Shown piece after piece: positions 30,012 through 38,333 of a DNA stretch of 64,000 nucleotides. Made by a program: the position numbers and the translations under genes. How positions within the stretch are numbered: the stretch's first letter is position 1; every line of letters begins with the position of its first letter. Under the pieces are notes generated by a model. The model saw only the letters and a list, made by a program, of their open reading frames with translations, was not told the origin of the DNA and did not search any database. Source of the stretch: Candidatus Hydrogenedentota bacterium (GTDB lineage: Bacteria; Hydrogenedentota; Hydrogenedentia; Hydrogenedentales; CAITNO01); the NCBI GenBank assembly GCA_012730045.1, contig JAAYBR010000143.1:90785-154784 (forward strand). The letters are read 5' to 3'.

Positions 30012-30605
30012 CTACTCCTGAAAGGGCGTCTTCAGGTTCTTGTTCACGAAGTCCCAGTTGACCACGTCCCAGAAGCCCTCGATGAACTTCGGGCGGGCGT
30101 TGCGGTAGTCAATGTAGTAGGCGTGCTCCCAGACGTCCAGCGTGAGCACAGGCTCCTTGCCGTGGCGGAGCGGCGTGTCGGCGTTGCTCAGCGGCAGGAT
30201 CTCCAGCTTCCCCGAGGGGTCGGCGGCCAGCCAGGCCCACCCGGAGCCGAACAGCTTCGCCGCCGCCGTGGAGAATTCCTGCTTGAAGGCGTCGAAGGAG
30301 CCCCACTGGGCCTCGATCAGGCCCTTGATCTCGCCCTGGGGCGCGCCGCCGCCGCCCGGGGCCATGCAGTGCCAGAAAAAGCTGTGGTTCCAGGCCTGGG
30401 CGCTGTTGTTGAACACCGGCCCCTGGCCGTCCAGCACCACCTGCCGCAGCGCGAGGTCAGACTCGGGCTTGCCGTCCACCAGCCCGTTCAGGTTGGTGAA
30501 ATAGGCGGCGTGGTGCTTCCCGTAGTGGAAGGACATCTGCTCCTCGGACACGAAGGGGTTCAGGGCGCCAAGATCGTACGGAAGTTCGGGCTGTTTGAAG
30601 CTCAT
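30012..30605 (-). CDS. sodB: Superoxide dismutase, Fe type
   Basis: The 197-residue product converts superoxide to oxygen and hydrogen peroxide. Metal ligands are H27 (FHYGKHH), H74 (WNHSFFW), D157 and H161 (LDVWEHAYY). The glutamine in FNNSAQAWNH (Q70) is at the position typical of iron enzymes, which favours SodB over SodA. No signal peptide is seen, so it is cytoplasmic. GGGAG precedes the ATG. It converges on pilT across a strong terminator. Confidence 0.93.
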   Translation of the reverse strand: MSFKQPELPYDLGALNPFVSEEQMSFHYGKHHAAYFTNLNGLVDGKPESDLALRQVVLDGQGPVFNNSAQAWNHSFFWHCMAPGGGGAPQGEIKGLIEAQWGSFDAFKQEFSTAAAKLFGSGWAWLAADPSGKLEILPLSNADTPLRHGKEPVLTLDVWEHAYYIDYRNARPKFIEGFWDVVNWDFVNKNLKTPFQE

Positions 30606-30698
30606 CGGGGTTCTCCCTCTCTTTGCGGTGTGACAGTTGACCCGCCCGAAGGGGCGGCGTTCTCTTTCCCAGTAAACAGGCGGACGGCGGGTTCTATT

Positions 30699-31952
30699 TC
30701 ACCCCACGCCCAGCACTTCCACTGTGAACCCGGCGTCCACCCAGCGGCCGGCGGGGAGCAGGCGGTGCGCGTCGTACACCCGCCTGCCCCGCATGCGGGC
30801 CGCCGCGTCCGCGGGGTCCAGCTCCGCGAAGGCGCTGTGCGCCGTCGCCACCAGGAGCAGGTCGGCCCCGTCGAGGCACGCCTCCGGGGACAGGTTGGGC
30901 AGGGGCGCCCGCTGTGCGAGCGGGTCGTGGGCGCGCACTTCGCAGCCCCGCTCCCCCAGCAGCCGCGCCAGGGCCAGCGAGGGGCTTTCCCGCAGGTCGT
31001 CCACGTCGCCCTTGTAGGCCAGGCCGAACAGCGCGACAATGGGCTGCGGAACGCCCGCGAGCATCGCCATCACGCGGTCCGCCACGTGGGCCGGCATGGC
31101 GTCGTTCACCCGCCGGGCCAGCGCGATCAGAGGGGTGCTGCCGGAGAAGCGCTCCACCAGAAACCACGGGTCCACGGAGATGCAGTGGCCGCCGACGCCC
31201 GGCCCCGCGCGGTGGAGCCCCACCCGGGGATGCCGGTTCGCCAGCCGCATGACGGACCAGAAGTCTATCCCCATCGCCTCGCAGAGCACCGCCGTCTCGT
31301 TCGCCAGGGCGATGTTCACGTCGCGGAAGGTGTTCTCGATCAGCTTCACCATCTCCGCCGTCGTCGCGTCCGTCAGGAGGATGTCCCCCTTCACAAAGCG
31401 GGCGTAGAGGTCGCGGGCCCTTTCCGCCGCCTGCGGGTCCGCGCCGCCGATGACCCGGTCGTTCTCCACCAGCTCCTCGAAGATGCGCCCCGGCAGCACC
31501 CGCTCCGGGCAGTGCGCCAGAAACACGTCCTCCCCCACCCTTCTCCCCCCCGCCTCCAGAATCGGGCGCAGCAGCTCCGCACAGGTGCCCGGCGGCGAGG
31601 TGGACTCGAGAATCACCAGCGACCCGGCCCGCAGAAACGGCGTGAGCGCCTCCGCGGCAGCGGCCACATGGCGCATGTCCGCCCGCTTGTCCGCCGTCAG
31701 CGGCGTCGGCACGGCGATGATGAACACGTCCGCGGGCGCCGGGGTTTCCGCCGCGCGCAGGGTTCCCGCCGCGACCACCGCCTTCAGCCGGTCGCGCAGT
31801 CCCGGTTCCTCGATGTGCGGCTCCCCCCGCCCCAGCGCCTCCCGCACCAAGGGGTTCGTGTCCACCCCCAGCACCCGGCAGCCCGACTCCGCCAGCATCA
31901 CCGCCGTCGGCAGGCCGATATACCCCATGCCCAGTATGCAGACGTCCGTCAC
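30699..31952 (-). CDS. wecC: UDP-N-acetyl-D-mannosamine dehydrogenase
   Basis: The 417-residue product oxidises UDP-ManNAc to UDP-ManNAcA for surface polysaccharides. It has an N-terminal NAD fold (VCILGMGYIGLP), ESTSPPGT, the family-specific AHCPERVLPG (147-156), ENTFRDVNIALANE (about 206-219), and the catalytic cysteine C257 in GPGVGGHCISVDP. RLANRHPRVG matches the WecC branch rather than UDP-glucose dehydrogenase. The 2-epimerase gene wecB, its usual neighbour, is absent here. Confidence 0.88.
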   Translation of the reverse strand: MTDVCILGMGYIGLPTAVMLAESGCRVLGVDTNPLVREALGRGEPHIEEPGLRDRLKAVVAAGTLRAAETPAPADVFIIAVPTPLTADKRADMRHVAAAAEALTPFLRAGSLVILESTSPPGTCAELLRPILEAGGRRVGEDVFLAHCPERVLPGRIFEELVENDRVIGGADPQAAERARDLYARFVKGDILLTDATTAEMVKLIENTFRDVNIALANETAVLCEAMGIDFWSVMRLANRHPRVGLHRAGPGVGGHCISVDPWFLVERFSGSTPLIALARRVNDAMPAHVADRVMAMLAGVPQPIVALFGLAYKGDVDDLRESPSLALARLLGERGCEVRAHDPLAQRAPLPNLSPEACLDGADLLLVATAHSAFAELDPADAAARMRGRRVYDAHRLLPAGRWVDAGFTVEVLGVG

Positions 31953-32042
31953 AGGCGCACTCCTTCGCCGCGCGCTCGCCGCGCGGACAGGGCATTATAG
32001 CCCGCCGTGCCGCCGGAGAATCACCATGGGGTCACGGGGGAC

Positions 32043-32954
32043 TCAGGGTTTGTCCAGCCAGCCGTGCAGGCGCATCCAGTCCGCGCAGTGGCCGGTCCAG
32101 GTCTCCAGCACCTTGTCGCCCCGGCCCATGCCGTAGCCGTGCTCGCCGCGCTCGTACACGTGCAGCTCGCAGGGCACCTTGGCGTCGCGCAGGGCCTTGT
32201 AGAAGTTCAGGCTGTTCTCCACGGGCACCACGGAGTCCCCCGTGCTGTGGACCAGGAAGGCCGGCGGCGTCTCCTTGGTGACCCGCTCGTCGTTCGCCAG
32301 CAGGTCCAGGAGCGCCGGGTCGGGGTCCTCGCCGAGCAGGTTGTGGCCCGAGCCCGCGTGGCCGTAGGGGGGCTTGAACGTGATCACGGGGTAGATCAGC
32401 ACCATGAAATCCGGGCGGCAGGACACGCGGTCCACGGGGTCCTTCGCCGCCGGGTCGCCCGCGTCGAAGTGGGTGCCCGTCGTGGAGGCCAGATGCCCGC
32501 CCGCCGAGAAGCCGAGGATGCCGATGCGGTCGGGGGTGATCCCCCACTCCCCCGCCCGGCTGCGCACGAGGCGCAGGGCGCGCTGGGCGTCCTCCAGCGG
32601 CACCGGATGCCGGTAGGGGGCCACCCGGTAGCGCAGCACCACGCCGGCCACGCCGAGACGGTTGAGCCACTGCGCGACCTCGTAGCCCTCGTAGCCGATG
32701 GCCAGGCCGCCGTAGCCGCCGCCGGGGCAGATGACGACCGCCGCGCCGGTGGCCGTTTCTTTGGGCGCGGGGAACACGGCGATCCGGGGCGTGTCCGCCT
32801 CGTCCGTGCCCTTGGCCGCCGGCGCGCCGTCGGGCCACAGGGGCAGCACCTCGATGCCCTCGGGCGGCGGGGAGATCTCCCCGGCATGCACGAAGGGGCA
32901 GAGCGCGGCGCCCAGAACAACGGCCGCCGCCAGACAGGTCCAAAGGGGTTTCAT
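32043..32954 (-). CDS. Secreted alpha/beta-hydrolase (esterase/acetylxylan esterase-like)
   Basis: The start at 32954 opens a signal peptide (MKPLWTCLAAAVVLGAALCP); a longer frame upstream is rejected. The 303-residue product has the oxyanion motif ICPGGGYGGL (about 73-82), nucleophile serine in GFSAGGHLA (about 155-163), aspartate in STGDSVVP (about 243), and histidine in GEHGYGMG near the end. This matches the BD-FAE/acetylxylan esterase group that removes acyl groups from plant or algal polysaccharides. The natural substrate is an inference. It probably acts in the periplasm or outside the cell. Confidence 0.8.
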   Translation of the reverse strand: MKPLWTCLAAAVVLGAALCPFVHAGEISPPPEGIEVLPLWPDGAPAAKGTDEADTPRIAVFPAPKETATGAAVVICPGGGYGGLAIGYEGYEVAQWLNRLGVAGVVLRYRVAPYRHPVPLEDAQRALRLVRSRAGEWGITPDRIGILGFSAGGHLASTTGTHFDAGDPAAKDPVDRVSCRPDFMVLIYPVITFKPPYGHAGSGHNLLGEDPDPALLDLLANDERVTKETPPAFLVHSTGDSVVPVENSLNFYKALRDAKVPCELHVYERGEHGYGMGRGDKVLETWTGHCADWMRLHGWLDKP

Positions 32955-33145
32955 CGCGGTTCCTCCTGAAATCGAAACGGGTTTCCGCCCCGCGCCGCGC
33001 TTCCGGCGGACGGCGGAAAGGTTGTCGGGTATAATACCGCTTTCCCGCGCAAACCTCGAATCCCCCATCACACAGGACCCGGGATCAGAGGGAAAGAGGG
33101 CGCCTCTATTTGAAAAAGAGGTCTCAGACCGCAGGCATTCCGACA

Positions 33146-33394
33146 AGAGATTGCCGCGCTTCGCTCGCAATGACTGCGAAAACGCGCGTCATTGCGAACG
33201 TAGTGAAGAGATTGCCGCGTCCGCCGGGGCGTTGGCGGGAACGAGATTGCCGCGCTTCGCTCGCAATGACCGCGGAAATAAACGTCATTACATTGACCGC
33301 AAAAACGCACGTCACCGCAATGACCGTGGAAATAAACGTCGCTGCAATGGCCGCAGGAATACACGTCATTGCGAACGTAGTGAAGCAATCTCGT
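33146..33394. repeat. Cluster of four dispersed repeats, two in each orientation
   Basis: Two copies (33146-33174, 33243-33270) read GATTGCCGCGCTTCGCTCGC then AATGAC. Two copies in the other orientation (33190-33217, 33367-33394) begin CATTGCGAACGTAGTGAAG. Together they make an interrupted inverted-repeat cluster just upstream of the U32 gene. Confidence 0.8.
33263..33370 (+). repeat. 27-bp tandem repeat, 4 units
   Basis: Four contiguous 27-base units (33263, 33290, 33317, 33344) begin GCAATGACCG and end ACGTCATT, differing at a few positions each. A fifth, separate relative begins near 33168. The unit starts inside the dispersed repeat, suggesting it was amplified from it. Confidence 0.8.
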
Positions 33395-33461
33395 GCCCGC
33401 AAGCGCCCCGATTCGCGCCATGTTTTGTCCCGCGACCACCAAGAATTCACGAAAGGCCCTT

Positions 33462-35849
33462 ATGTCCCCGCATACCCCCCCCTGCCCTTCCGGCGGTTCC
33501 CCCAGACCGCCGGAACTGCTCGCGCCCGCCGGGCGCATGGAGGCCTTTCTCGCGGCACTGGACGCCGGAGCGGACGCGGTGTATGTCGGCGCGCACCAGT
33601 TCAACGCCCGGCTGCGCGCGCACAACTTCACGCGGGACGACCTGGCCCGCATGGCGGCGCTGGCGCATGACCTGGGCCGGAAACTGTACATCACCCTGAA
33701 CACGCTGGTGCGGGACGACGAGCTGAATGACGTCGCGGCGCTGCTGGACGACCTGCGGCGCATCGGCCCGGACGCGCTGATCCTCCAGGACCTGGGGGTG
33801 CTGCGCCTGGCCCGGACCCTGTGTCCGGAGATTCCCCTGCACGCCTCCACCCAGATGACCATCCACAACGCCGACGGCGCGCTGGCCGCCCAGAAGATGG
33901 GGTTTGACCGGGTCGTGCTGGCGCGGGAGCTGACGGTGGACGAGATCCGGGCGGTCCGGAACGCCTGCCCGGTGGCTCTGGAGGTGTTCATCCACGGCGC
34001 GCTGTGCTATTCCGTGTCCGGACAGTGCCTCTTCAGCAGCCACGTCCACGGCAAGAGCGCGAACCGGGGCTTGTGCCTCCAGCCCTGCCGGCGCGCCTTC
34101 TTCGACGGCGCGGGGCATAAGGGCAACGCGTATTCCACGCGGGACCTCGACGCCACCGCCGTGCTGGGGCGGCTCGTGGAGGCGGGCGTCACCTCGCTGA
34201 AGATCGAGGGGCGGCTGAAGCCCGCCGAGGCCGTCGCCCAGATTGTCCGCGCCTACCGGCTGCTGCTGGACGCCTGGCCCCGCATCGGCCGGGAGGAGGC
34301 CGCTGAGGCGCGGCGGCTGCTGGATTCCGCCGTGGGCCGGGAATCCTGCACCGGGTACCTCTCCGCGCCGCGTCCCGCGGGGCTGCTCGGCGCCGCCGAG
34401 TCGCAGTCCGGACGCCGCATCGGCACCACGGTGTCCTGCCGCACGCCGGGCCATATCGCGTTCCGGCCCACGGAACCTGTGAGCGCGGGCGACCGCCTGC
34501 GCGTGCAGGCGCGCCCCGGCCAGCCGCCCGTGTCGGTGACGGTGCGGGAACTGCTGCTGGACGGACGCCCCGTCAAGCGGGTGCAGGCGGGGCGGGGGGT
34601 GGAAGTGGCGGTCCCCTGCCCTGTTCCGGCGGGCGTGGCCGTCGTGAAGGCGGCGGACGCCGGGGCGCGGCCCAAGGGCTTCCAGAACCGTCTGGAGAAA
34701 CTTGAGGCCCGCATGGGGCGCGCGGAAAAGGCGCGCTTTCCCGTGCAGGTCCGCACCGGTCAGGGCGGCGTGACGCTGAAGGCGGAGGCCGGCGCGGGGG
34801 TGTTGGTGGAACTGCGGCACCCCTGGACCCGGCGCGGGGAAATCCCGCACGGCGAGGCCCTGGAAATACTGGCCACCGACACGGCATCAGCATCGGTGCG
34901 GCTCGCGCCGGAGGGGTCGGACCCGCCCGCCCCCTTCCTGATGAAGCCGGAGGAACTGGCGGCCTTCCGCGACCGCTTCCTCGCGCGGCTGGAGGCCGCG
35001 CTGAACGAGGCGCGGGACGCGGCGGTGGCCGCCGCTGTGGCCCCCGCTGTGGCCCCCGGCGGCGGGAACCCGGATTCCCGGCCCGTCTGCTGGGTGATTC
35101 TTCCCGCCCTCGAAGGCTTGGCCGTCTTCCGGCAGGCGCTGGCGGAGCGGCCGGGCACGCGCGCCGTCCATTGGATGGCGCCGCTGGCCGCAGTGGACGA
35201 CCCCGCCTTCGCCGCCGCGCTGCGTGCCGTTGCCGCCCCGGACAGGGTCGGGGTGGTTCTGCCGCACCTCGTGTTTGACCCGAAGGCGCTGGCGGAGGCC
35301 CACGCGCGCCTGCGCAAAGCCGCGCAGCTCGGGGTGCAGACCGTCGCGGCGTCCAACCCGGCCGGGTTCCAGATGCTCTCCCGGCTGGGCAAACGCCGCC
35401 TGGAGACCCTGGTCCTGCCGTCCATCGGGTGCATGAACCGGGCCTGCCTCGCCCAGTTGTCCGCCTTGGGCGCGAATGCCGCCGCCTGTTCCCTGGAGGC
35501 GGACGCGGAGACCCTGGAAGCCCTCCTTTCGGCGAAGGGCGGGATCCGCGCCGCCGTCGTGCGCCATGCCCACGTGCCCCTGTTCCAGTCCCGCGCCCCC
35601 GGTCCCGTGGTGCCCTCCGGCACCCTCCGCCTCGAGGAGCCCCCCGTGGACGTGCGCGTGGAACGCCGGGGAGACCTCACGGTGACCCTCTCCCCAAGGG
35701 TGTTCGCGCATGCTGTCGCGGACCCGTCCGCGGACTGGGTATACGACTTCACCTGGGCGCAGGAAAGCCCCGACACCCTCGCGGCCATCCTAACCGAAGA
35801 CAGGACCCGCCTCGAAGGCAACCACGGCACCCCCAACAGCACCGGATAA
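33462..35849 (+). CDS. Large peptidase U32-family protein (RlhA-like)
   Basis: The start at 33462 follows GAAAGG; frames extending upstream run through repeats. The 795-residue product has the U32 barrel (PELLAPAGRMEAFLAALDAGADAVYVG), the region LHASTQMTIHN, and the signature EVFIHGALCYSVSGQCLFSS. Cysteines C182, C189, C205 and C209 probably belong to an iron-sulfur site. Members of this size include RlhA, which hydroxylates a 23S rRNA cytidine; TrhP and UbiU are relatives. True peptidase activity is doubtful. The last nine residues (NHGTPNSTG) are repeated in a downstream duplicated copy. Confidence 0.8.
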   Translation: MSPHTPPCPSGGSPRPPELLAPAGRMEAFLAALDAGADAVYVGAHQFNARLRAHNFTRDDLARMAALAHDLGRKLYITLNTLVRDDELNDVAALLDDLRRIGPDALILQDLGVLRLARTLCPEIPLHASTQMTIHNADGALAAQKMGFDRVVLARELTVDEIRAVRNACPVALEVFIHGALCYSVSGQCLFSSHVHGKSANRGLCLQPCRRAFFDGAGHKGNAYSTRDLDATAVLGRLVEAGVTSLKIEGRLKPAEAVAQIVRAYRLLLDAWPRIGREEAAEARRLLDSAVGRESCTGYLSAPRPAGLLGAAESQSGRRIGTTVSCRTPGHIAFRPTEPVSAGDRLRVQARPGQPPVSVTVRELLLDGRPVKRVQAGRGVEVAVPCPVPAGVAVVKAADAGARPKGFQNRLEKLEARMGRAEKARFPVQVRTGQGGVTLKAEAGAGVLVELRHPWTRRGEIPHGEALEILATDTASASVRLAPEGSDPPAPFLMKPEELAAFRDRFLARLEAALNEARDAAVAAAVAPAVAPGGGNPDSRPVCWVILPALEGLAVFRQALAERPGTRAVHWMAPLAAVDDPAFAAALRAVAAPDRVGVVLPHLVFDPKALAEAHARLRKAAQLGVQTVAASNPAGFQMLSRLGKRRLETLVLPSIGCMNRACLAQLSALGANAAACSLEADAETLEALLSAKGGIRAAVVRHAHVPLFQSRAPGPVVPSGTLRLEEPPVDVRVERRGDLTVTLSPRVFAHAVADPSADWVYDFTWAQESPDTLAAILTEDRTRLEGNHGTPNSTG

Positions 35850-35938
35850 CCATCCCGGCAGCACCCCGGACACACCGCATTCCCTCCCGTGTCACAGAGC
35901 GCGAAGCGCCTTGGAGTGCGGCAGCTTGCTGACGCCGT
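35811..35938 (+). repeat. Direct repeat R1, copy 1
   Basis: From the CTCGAAGGC inside the last U32 codons to the hairpin repeat, this stretch matches 36516-36644 at about nine bases in ten. Confidence 0.85.
35900..35938 (+). repeat. Hairpin (REP-like) repeat, copy c
   Basis: Reads GCGCGAAGCGCC then TTGGAGTGCGGCAGCTTGC; the right arm of the central hairpin has one change (TGACGCC for TGCCGCC). Confidence 0.8.
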
Positions 35939-35998
35939 TCAGACCGGACATCACGACGGCTTCCTGCGGATGAACGCCCTTGCGGCATGGAAGACAAG

Positions 35999-36171
35999 AC
36001 TCAACGCAGAGACGCAGAGAACGCCGAGAGGGAGGGAGAATGGGAAACGTGTTTCCAACCCGGAAGCACATGCAGAATGCCCGTGATGTGGCCGGTGAAA
36101 ACCTCAGAAGATCGTGGGCAGGATGCCTTTGCTGTTACTCTTCATCTCCGCGTTCTCTGCGTCTCTGAGTT
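35999..36171. repeat. Inverted repeat with 22-24 base arms
   Basis: Left arm 35999-36024 (ACTCAACGCAGAGACGCAG then AGAACGC) is the inverse of the right arm 36150-36171 (GCGTTCTCTGCGTCTCTGAG then TT). The 125 bases between have no gene. It lies between hairpin copies c and d and looks like a small non-autonomous element. Confidence 0.7.
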
Positions 36172-36245
36172 AAAGGGGCCCTCATCTCCTAAGGACTGTG
36201 GCCCGAGTGGAGAGAGGAGGTTAGCTCCTGTCGCGTGTCCGTCCA

Positions 36246-36314
36246 CGCGTGGGCAAGCCCACGCGAAGAAAGGCGGCAGCAAGCTACCGCACTCCAAGGC
36301 GCGCTTCGCGCGCG
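36246..36314 (-). repeat. Hairpin (REP-like) repeat, copy d (inverted)
   Basis: Three successive hairpins can be drawn: CGCGTGGGC-AA-GCCCACGCG, then GCGGCAGC-AA-GCTACCGC, then GCGCG-CTT-CGCGC. It is oriented opposite to copy c. Confidence 0.8.
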
Positions 36315-36524
36315 ATCCCCGCCCTCTGCCCTCTCGTTCTTGCTTCTCCGCGCCGCTGTGCCTCCGTGTGAGTCCCCTCTTCCGCTCTTCCGGCCGGAAC
36401 CCTTTTCCCTGATGCGCGATTAACGGTACCATTCCGTTACTTCTTCCCGAAACCACAGGTGCCTTTATCCGTGCTCCGCTCCGTGCGTCCCCAGTCCTCC
36501 ATCAGCGACCGCGAACTCGAAGGC
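36260..36524 (+). repeat. Direct repeat R2, copy 1
   Basis: This stretch matches 38086-38399 with small gaps. It includes the hairpin repeat, the segment CCGCTGTGCCTCCGTGTGAG, GGCCGGAACCCTTTTCCCTG and ATGCGCGATTAACGGTACC, and the first 22 codons of the MFS transporter. Confidence 0.85.
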
Positions 36525-36554
36525 GACCACGGCACCCCCAACAGCACCGGATAA
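36459..36554 (+). pseudogene. Fused remnant: MFS N-terminus joined to U32 C-terminus
   Basis: From a GTG at 36459, 22 codons match the start of the MFS transporter gene at 38334 (shared SSISDRELEG). At CTCGAAGGC the frame passes directly into the last codons of the U32 gene (HGTPNSTG, stop TAA). The fusion is in frame and only 31 codons long. It marks the junction of a tandem duplication and is not a functional gene. Confidence 0.8.
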
Positions 36555-36644
36555 CCACTCCGGCAACGCCCCGTACACACCGCATTCCCCCCCCGTGCCA
36601 CAGAGCGCGAAGCGCCTTGGAGTGCGGCAGCTTGCTGCCGCCTT
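36516..36644 (+). repeat. Direct repeat R1, copy 2
   Basis: Second copy of 35811-35938, beginning at the CTCGAAGGC junction and ending in a hairpin repeat. Confidence 0.85.
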
Positions 36645-36674
36645 CCCCCCGCGCGGGCCTGCCCGCGCAGCGCG
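36604..36674 (+). repeat. Hairpin (REP-like) repeat, copy e
   Basis: Carries all three hairpins of the family: GCGC-GAA-GCGC, the GCGGCAGC/GCTGCCGC core, and CGCGCGGGC-CT-GCCCGCGCG. It faces copy f across the low-GC gene. Confidence 0.8.
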
Positions 36675-36966
36675 TCCTCCAGACCCCAGACCTCCGACGG
36701 ACTCCCCCCTGGGATCGCCAGGCTCCAGCCTGGCACCGCGCGCCCATGCGCGCGCCCGCTCTTATTCCTCCAGACTCCCGGCTACAGACTCCGGACTCAT
36801 CCCTCCTATTGACACCGCACACCCTTTCGGCTATTATTTCCCCATGCTCAGAAGTGCGACAGAAACCTAACGCCCCTAAGACCCAAACGATGGGCCGTGC
36901 CCCCCCCGCGGGCTGCCTATCGTCACGCCATTAGAGTCGTCAACCGTGGCGAAGGAGTGTTTATCG

Positions 36967-37791
36967 ATGAATGTCCGATGTCGTATGAGGGTGCTATTTG
37001 TTGGTGTGATAGTTGTTCTTGGAGCGTTTTCCAGCGCCGCGCTGGATAGAGAGTCGCTCTATCAAACAAATTGCGATGACTTCTTGAGGACTATTCGCGA
37101 AGCACTACCTATAGAAGATGCTCTAGAAAAGGAGTTGCGGATCGGAAAGGTCCTTGATTACATGGATGGAATTACCGGAATCGACGGTTGTGCCGACGAA
37201 CTGTGCAAAATAGCTTCAGAAACAGAACATCTTCGCTTGAAACTTGTGTTCTATATGTATTTATGTACATCGGGAAGAATACTTTACAGTCAATATGGGT
37301 GCGGTATCGTTCGCAGGGCAGTTGATGTCTTTCTTTATCCAGAGAAATGCGGCGATGCTGTTGACTCAGTAACAACAACTGTGGCAGTGATAGTGTTAAG
37401 AAAAGTGTTTCGCATGTGCAAGTATAGTGTGCGCCCTATCATTATGTATAGGCTTGTGCGCAACACTGATGTCAAGGACAGGCGAGAGAGCTACTTTCGG
37501 GAATTAGGTAACTATCTGCAAGAAATGAGTGACAGCGAGGTGTTTCATATTTGTTCTCTTCATGGCGAAGACGCCCAGTTTAGGAAAGCTACGGCCTGTG
37601 ATCCCATAAGGGAGCGATTCGCAACTATAAAATCAGGAAAATATGTTTTTCAGAGCAGAGAGGACCTTCTGTGCGCCTTGCAGAGGGAAATCGAAGGGCT
37701 CGTCACAGAGTTTAATGAACATTATCAAGACAAAGAGGTTCAGCCGTTCGCAGGCACATGGGGAGGAAGAGCGCTTCCCCCTGGTTTGTAG
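36967..37791 (+). CDS. Low-GC orphan gene, predicted secreted or membrane-anchored protein
   Basis: The ATG at 36967 has GAAGGAG 9 bases upstream; a GTG at 36946 is a weaker alternative. The 274-residue product begins with a basic then hydrophobic leader (MNVRCRMRVLFVGVIVVLG, cleavage likely near SSAALD). The rest is mostly helical, with nine or so scattered cysteines and no motif I recognise. Third codon positions are A/T-rich, unlike every other gene in the window, which suggests recent acquisition. It lies inside duplication unit 2 between oppositely oriented hairpin repeats e and f. Confidence 0.65.
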   Translation: MNVRCRMRVLFVGVIVVLGAFSSAALDRESLYQTNCDDFLRTIREALPIEDALEKELRIGKVLDYMDGITGIDGCADELCKIASETEHLRLKLVFYMYLCTSGRILYSQYGCGIVRRAVDVFLYPEKCGDAVDSVTTTVAVIVLRKVFRMCKYSVRPIIMYRLVRNTDVKDRRESYFRELGNYLQEMSDSEVFHICSLHGEDAQFRKATACDPIRERFATIKSGKYVFQSREDLLCALQREIEGLVTEFNEHYQDKEVQPFAGTWGGRALPPGL

Positions 37792-38333
37792 CCGTGAATT
37801 TCGATATGAGGCCCCCCTGTCTGTACGCATGTCCGTGTCCAATGCTCGCATGATGTGGTCCTCAGGATTCGGCTGTCGTCGCCTGTTTCCAGCCCCAGTC
37901 AAATTATCCGGATGCCCATCTGCCGAATTGGAGACTTTCTTCTCCGAGTGGGTTCTCGGGCGGTGTTCTTCTGGTGGCGGGGTTCACGCCGGAGTGGGCG
38001 CTGGTGCTGGAGGATCCGGGAATTGCTGCCGTACCGGAATCGCGTCTACGTTTGTGTTCTTCAGGCAGCCCCGCGCGGGCGAGCCCGCGCGAAGAAAGGC
38101 GGCAGCAAGCTACCGCACTCCAAGGCGCGCTTCGCGCGCGATCTGCGGTTTCCTCCGTCATTGTGTTGCTGCGGCGCGCTTCGCGCGCGTTCCCCGCCCC
38201 CTGCCCTCTCGTTCTCCCCTCTCCGCGCCGCTGTGCCTCCGTGTGAGTCCCCTCTTTCGCTCTTCCGGCCGGAACCCTTTTCCCTGATGCGCGATTAACG
38301 GTACCATTCCGTCACTTCTTCGTGTAACCACAG
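37792..38333. other. Gene-free region before the MFS gene
   Basis: The first 250 bases are mixed in composition and hold no credible gene, possibly decayed cargo of the inserted segment. From about 38071 on it is hairpin copy f and direct repeat R2 copy 2. Confidence 0.6.
38071..38140 (-). repeat. Hairpin (REP-like) repeat, copy f (inverted)
   Basis: CGCGCGGGC-GA-GCCCGCGCG, then the GCGGCAGC/GCTACCGC core, then GCGCGC-TTC-GCGCGC. It faces copy e. Confidence 0.8.

Larger units (their letters stand above)
32955..33461. other. Divergent intergenic region filled with dispersed and tandem repeats
   Basis: The first 110 bases hold a TATAAT-like box (33030-33035). From about 33146 to 33394 the DNA is made of repeats described separately. 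Frames across it translate into repeat-derived peptides such as DCRASLAMT or HCERSEAIS and are not genes. Confidence 0.7.
35850..36966. other. Gene-free, repeat-rich region; first duplication unit and start of the second
   Basis: It holds R1 copies 1 and 2, R2 copy 1, four of the region's hairpin and inverted repeats, and a fused gene remnant. No intact gene is seen. Frames such as ERRQQATALQ or NAETQRT are translations of repeats. Confidence 0.75.

Noticed and set aside
33263-33370. Tandem 27-bp repeats as a CRISPR array
   Set aside because: The units are contiguous with no spacers, and no cas genes are nearby.
33462-35849. U32 protein as a collagenase-type protease
   Set aside because: The conserved cysteines and overall size match RNA-hydroxylation and ubiquinone-linked members of the family, for which no peptidase site is established.
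37643-38298. Open frames of 147-214 codons after the orphan gene
   Set aside because: They overlap the orphan gene in another frame or run into hairpin and R2 repeats, and lack ribosome sites and protein-like composition.
35870-38300. Many short proteins reading ECGSLLPP, RRQQATALQ, NAETQRT and similar
   Set aside because: They are translations of dispersed repeats and recur wherever the repeat does, in several frames.
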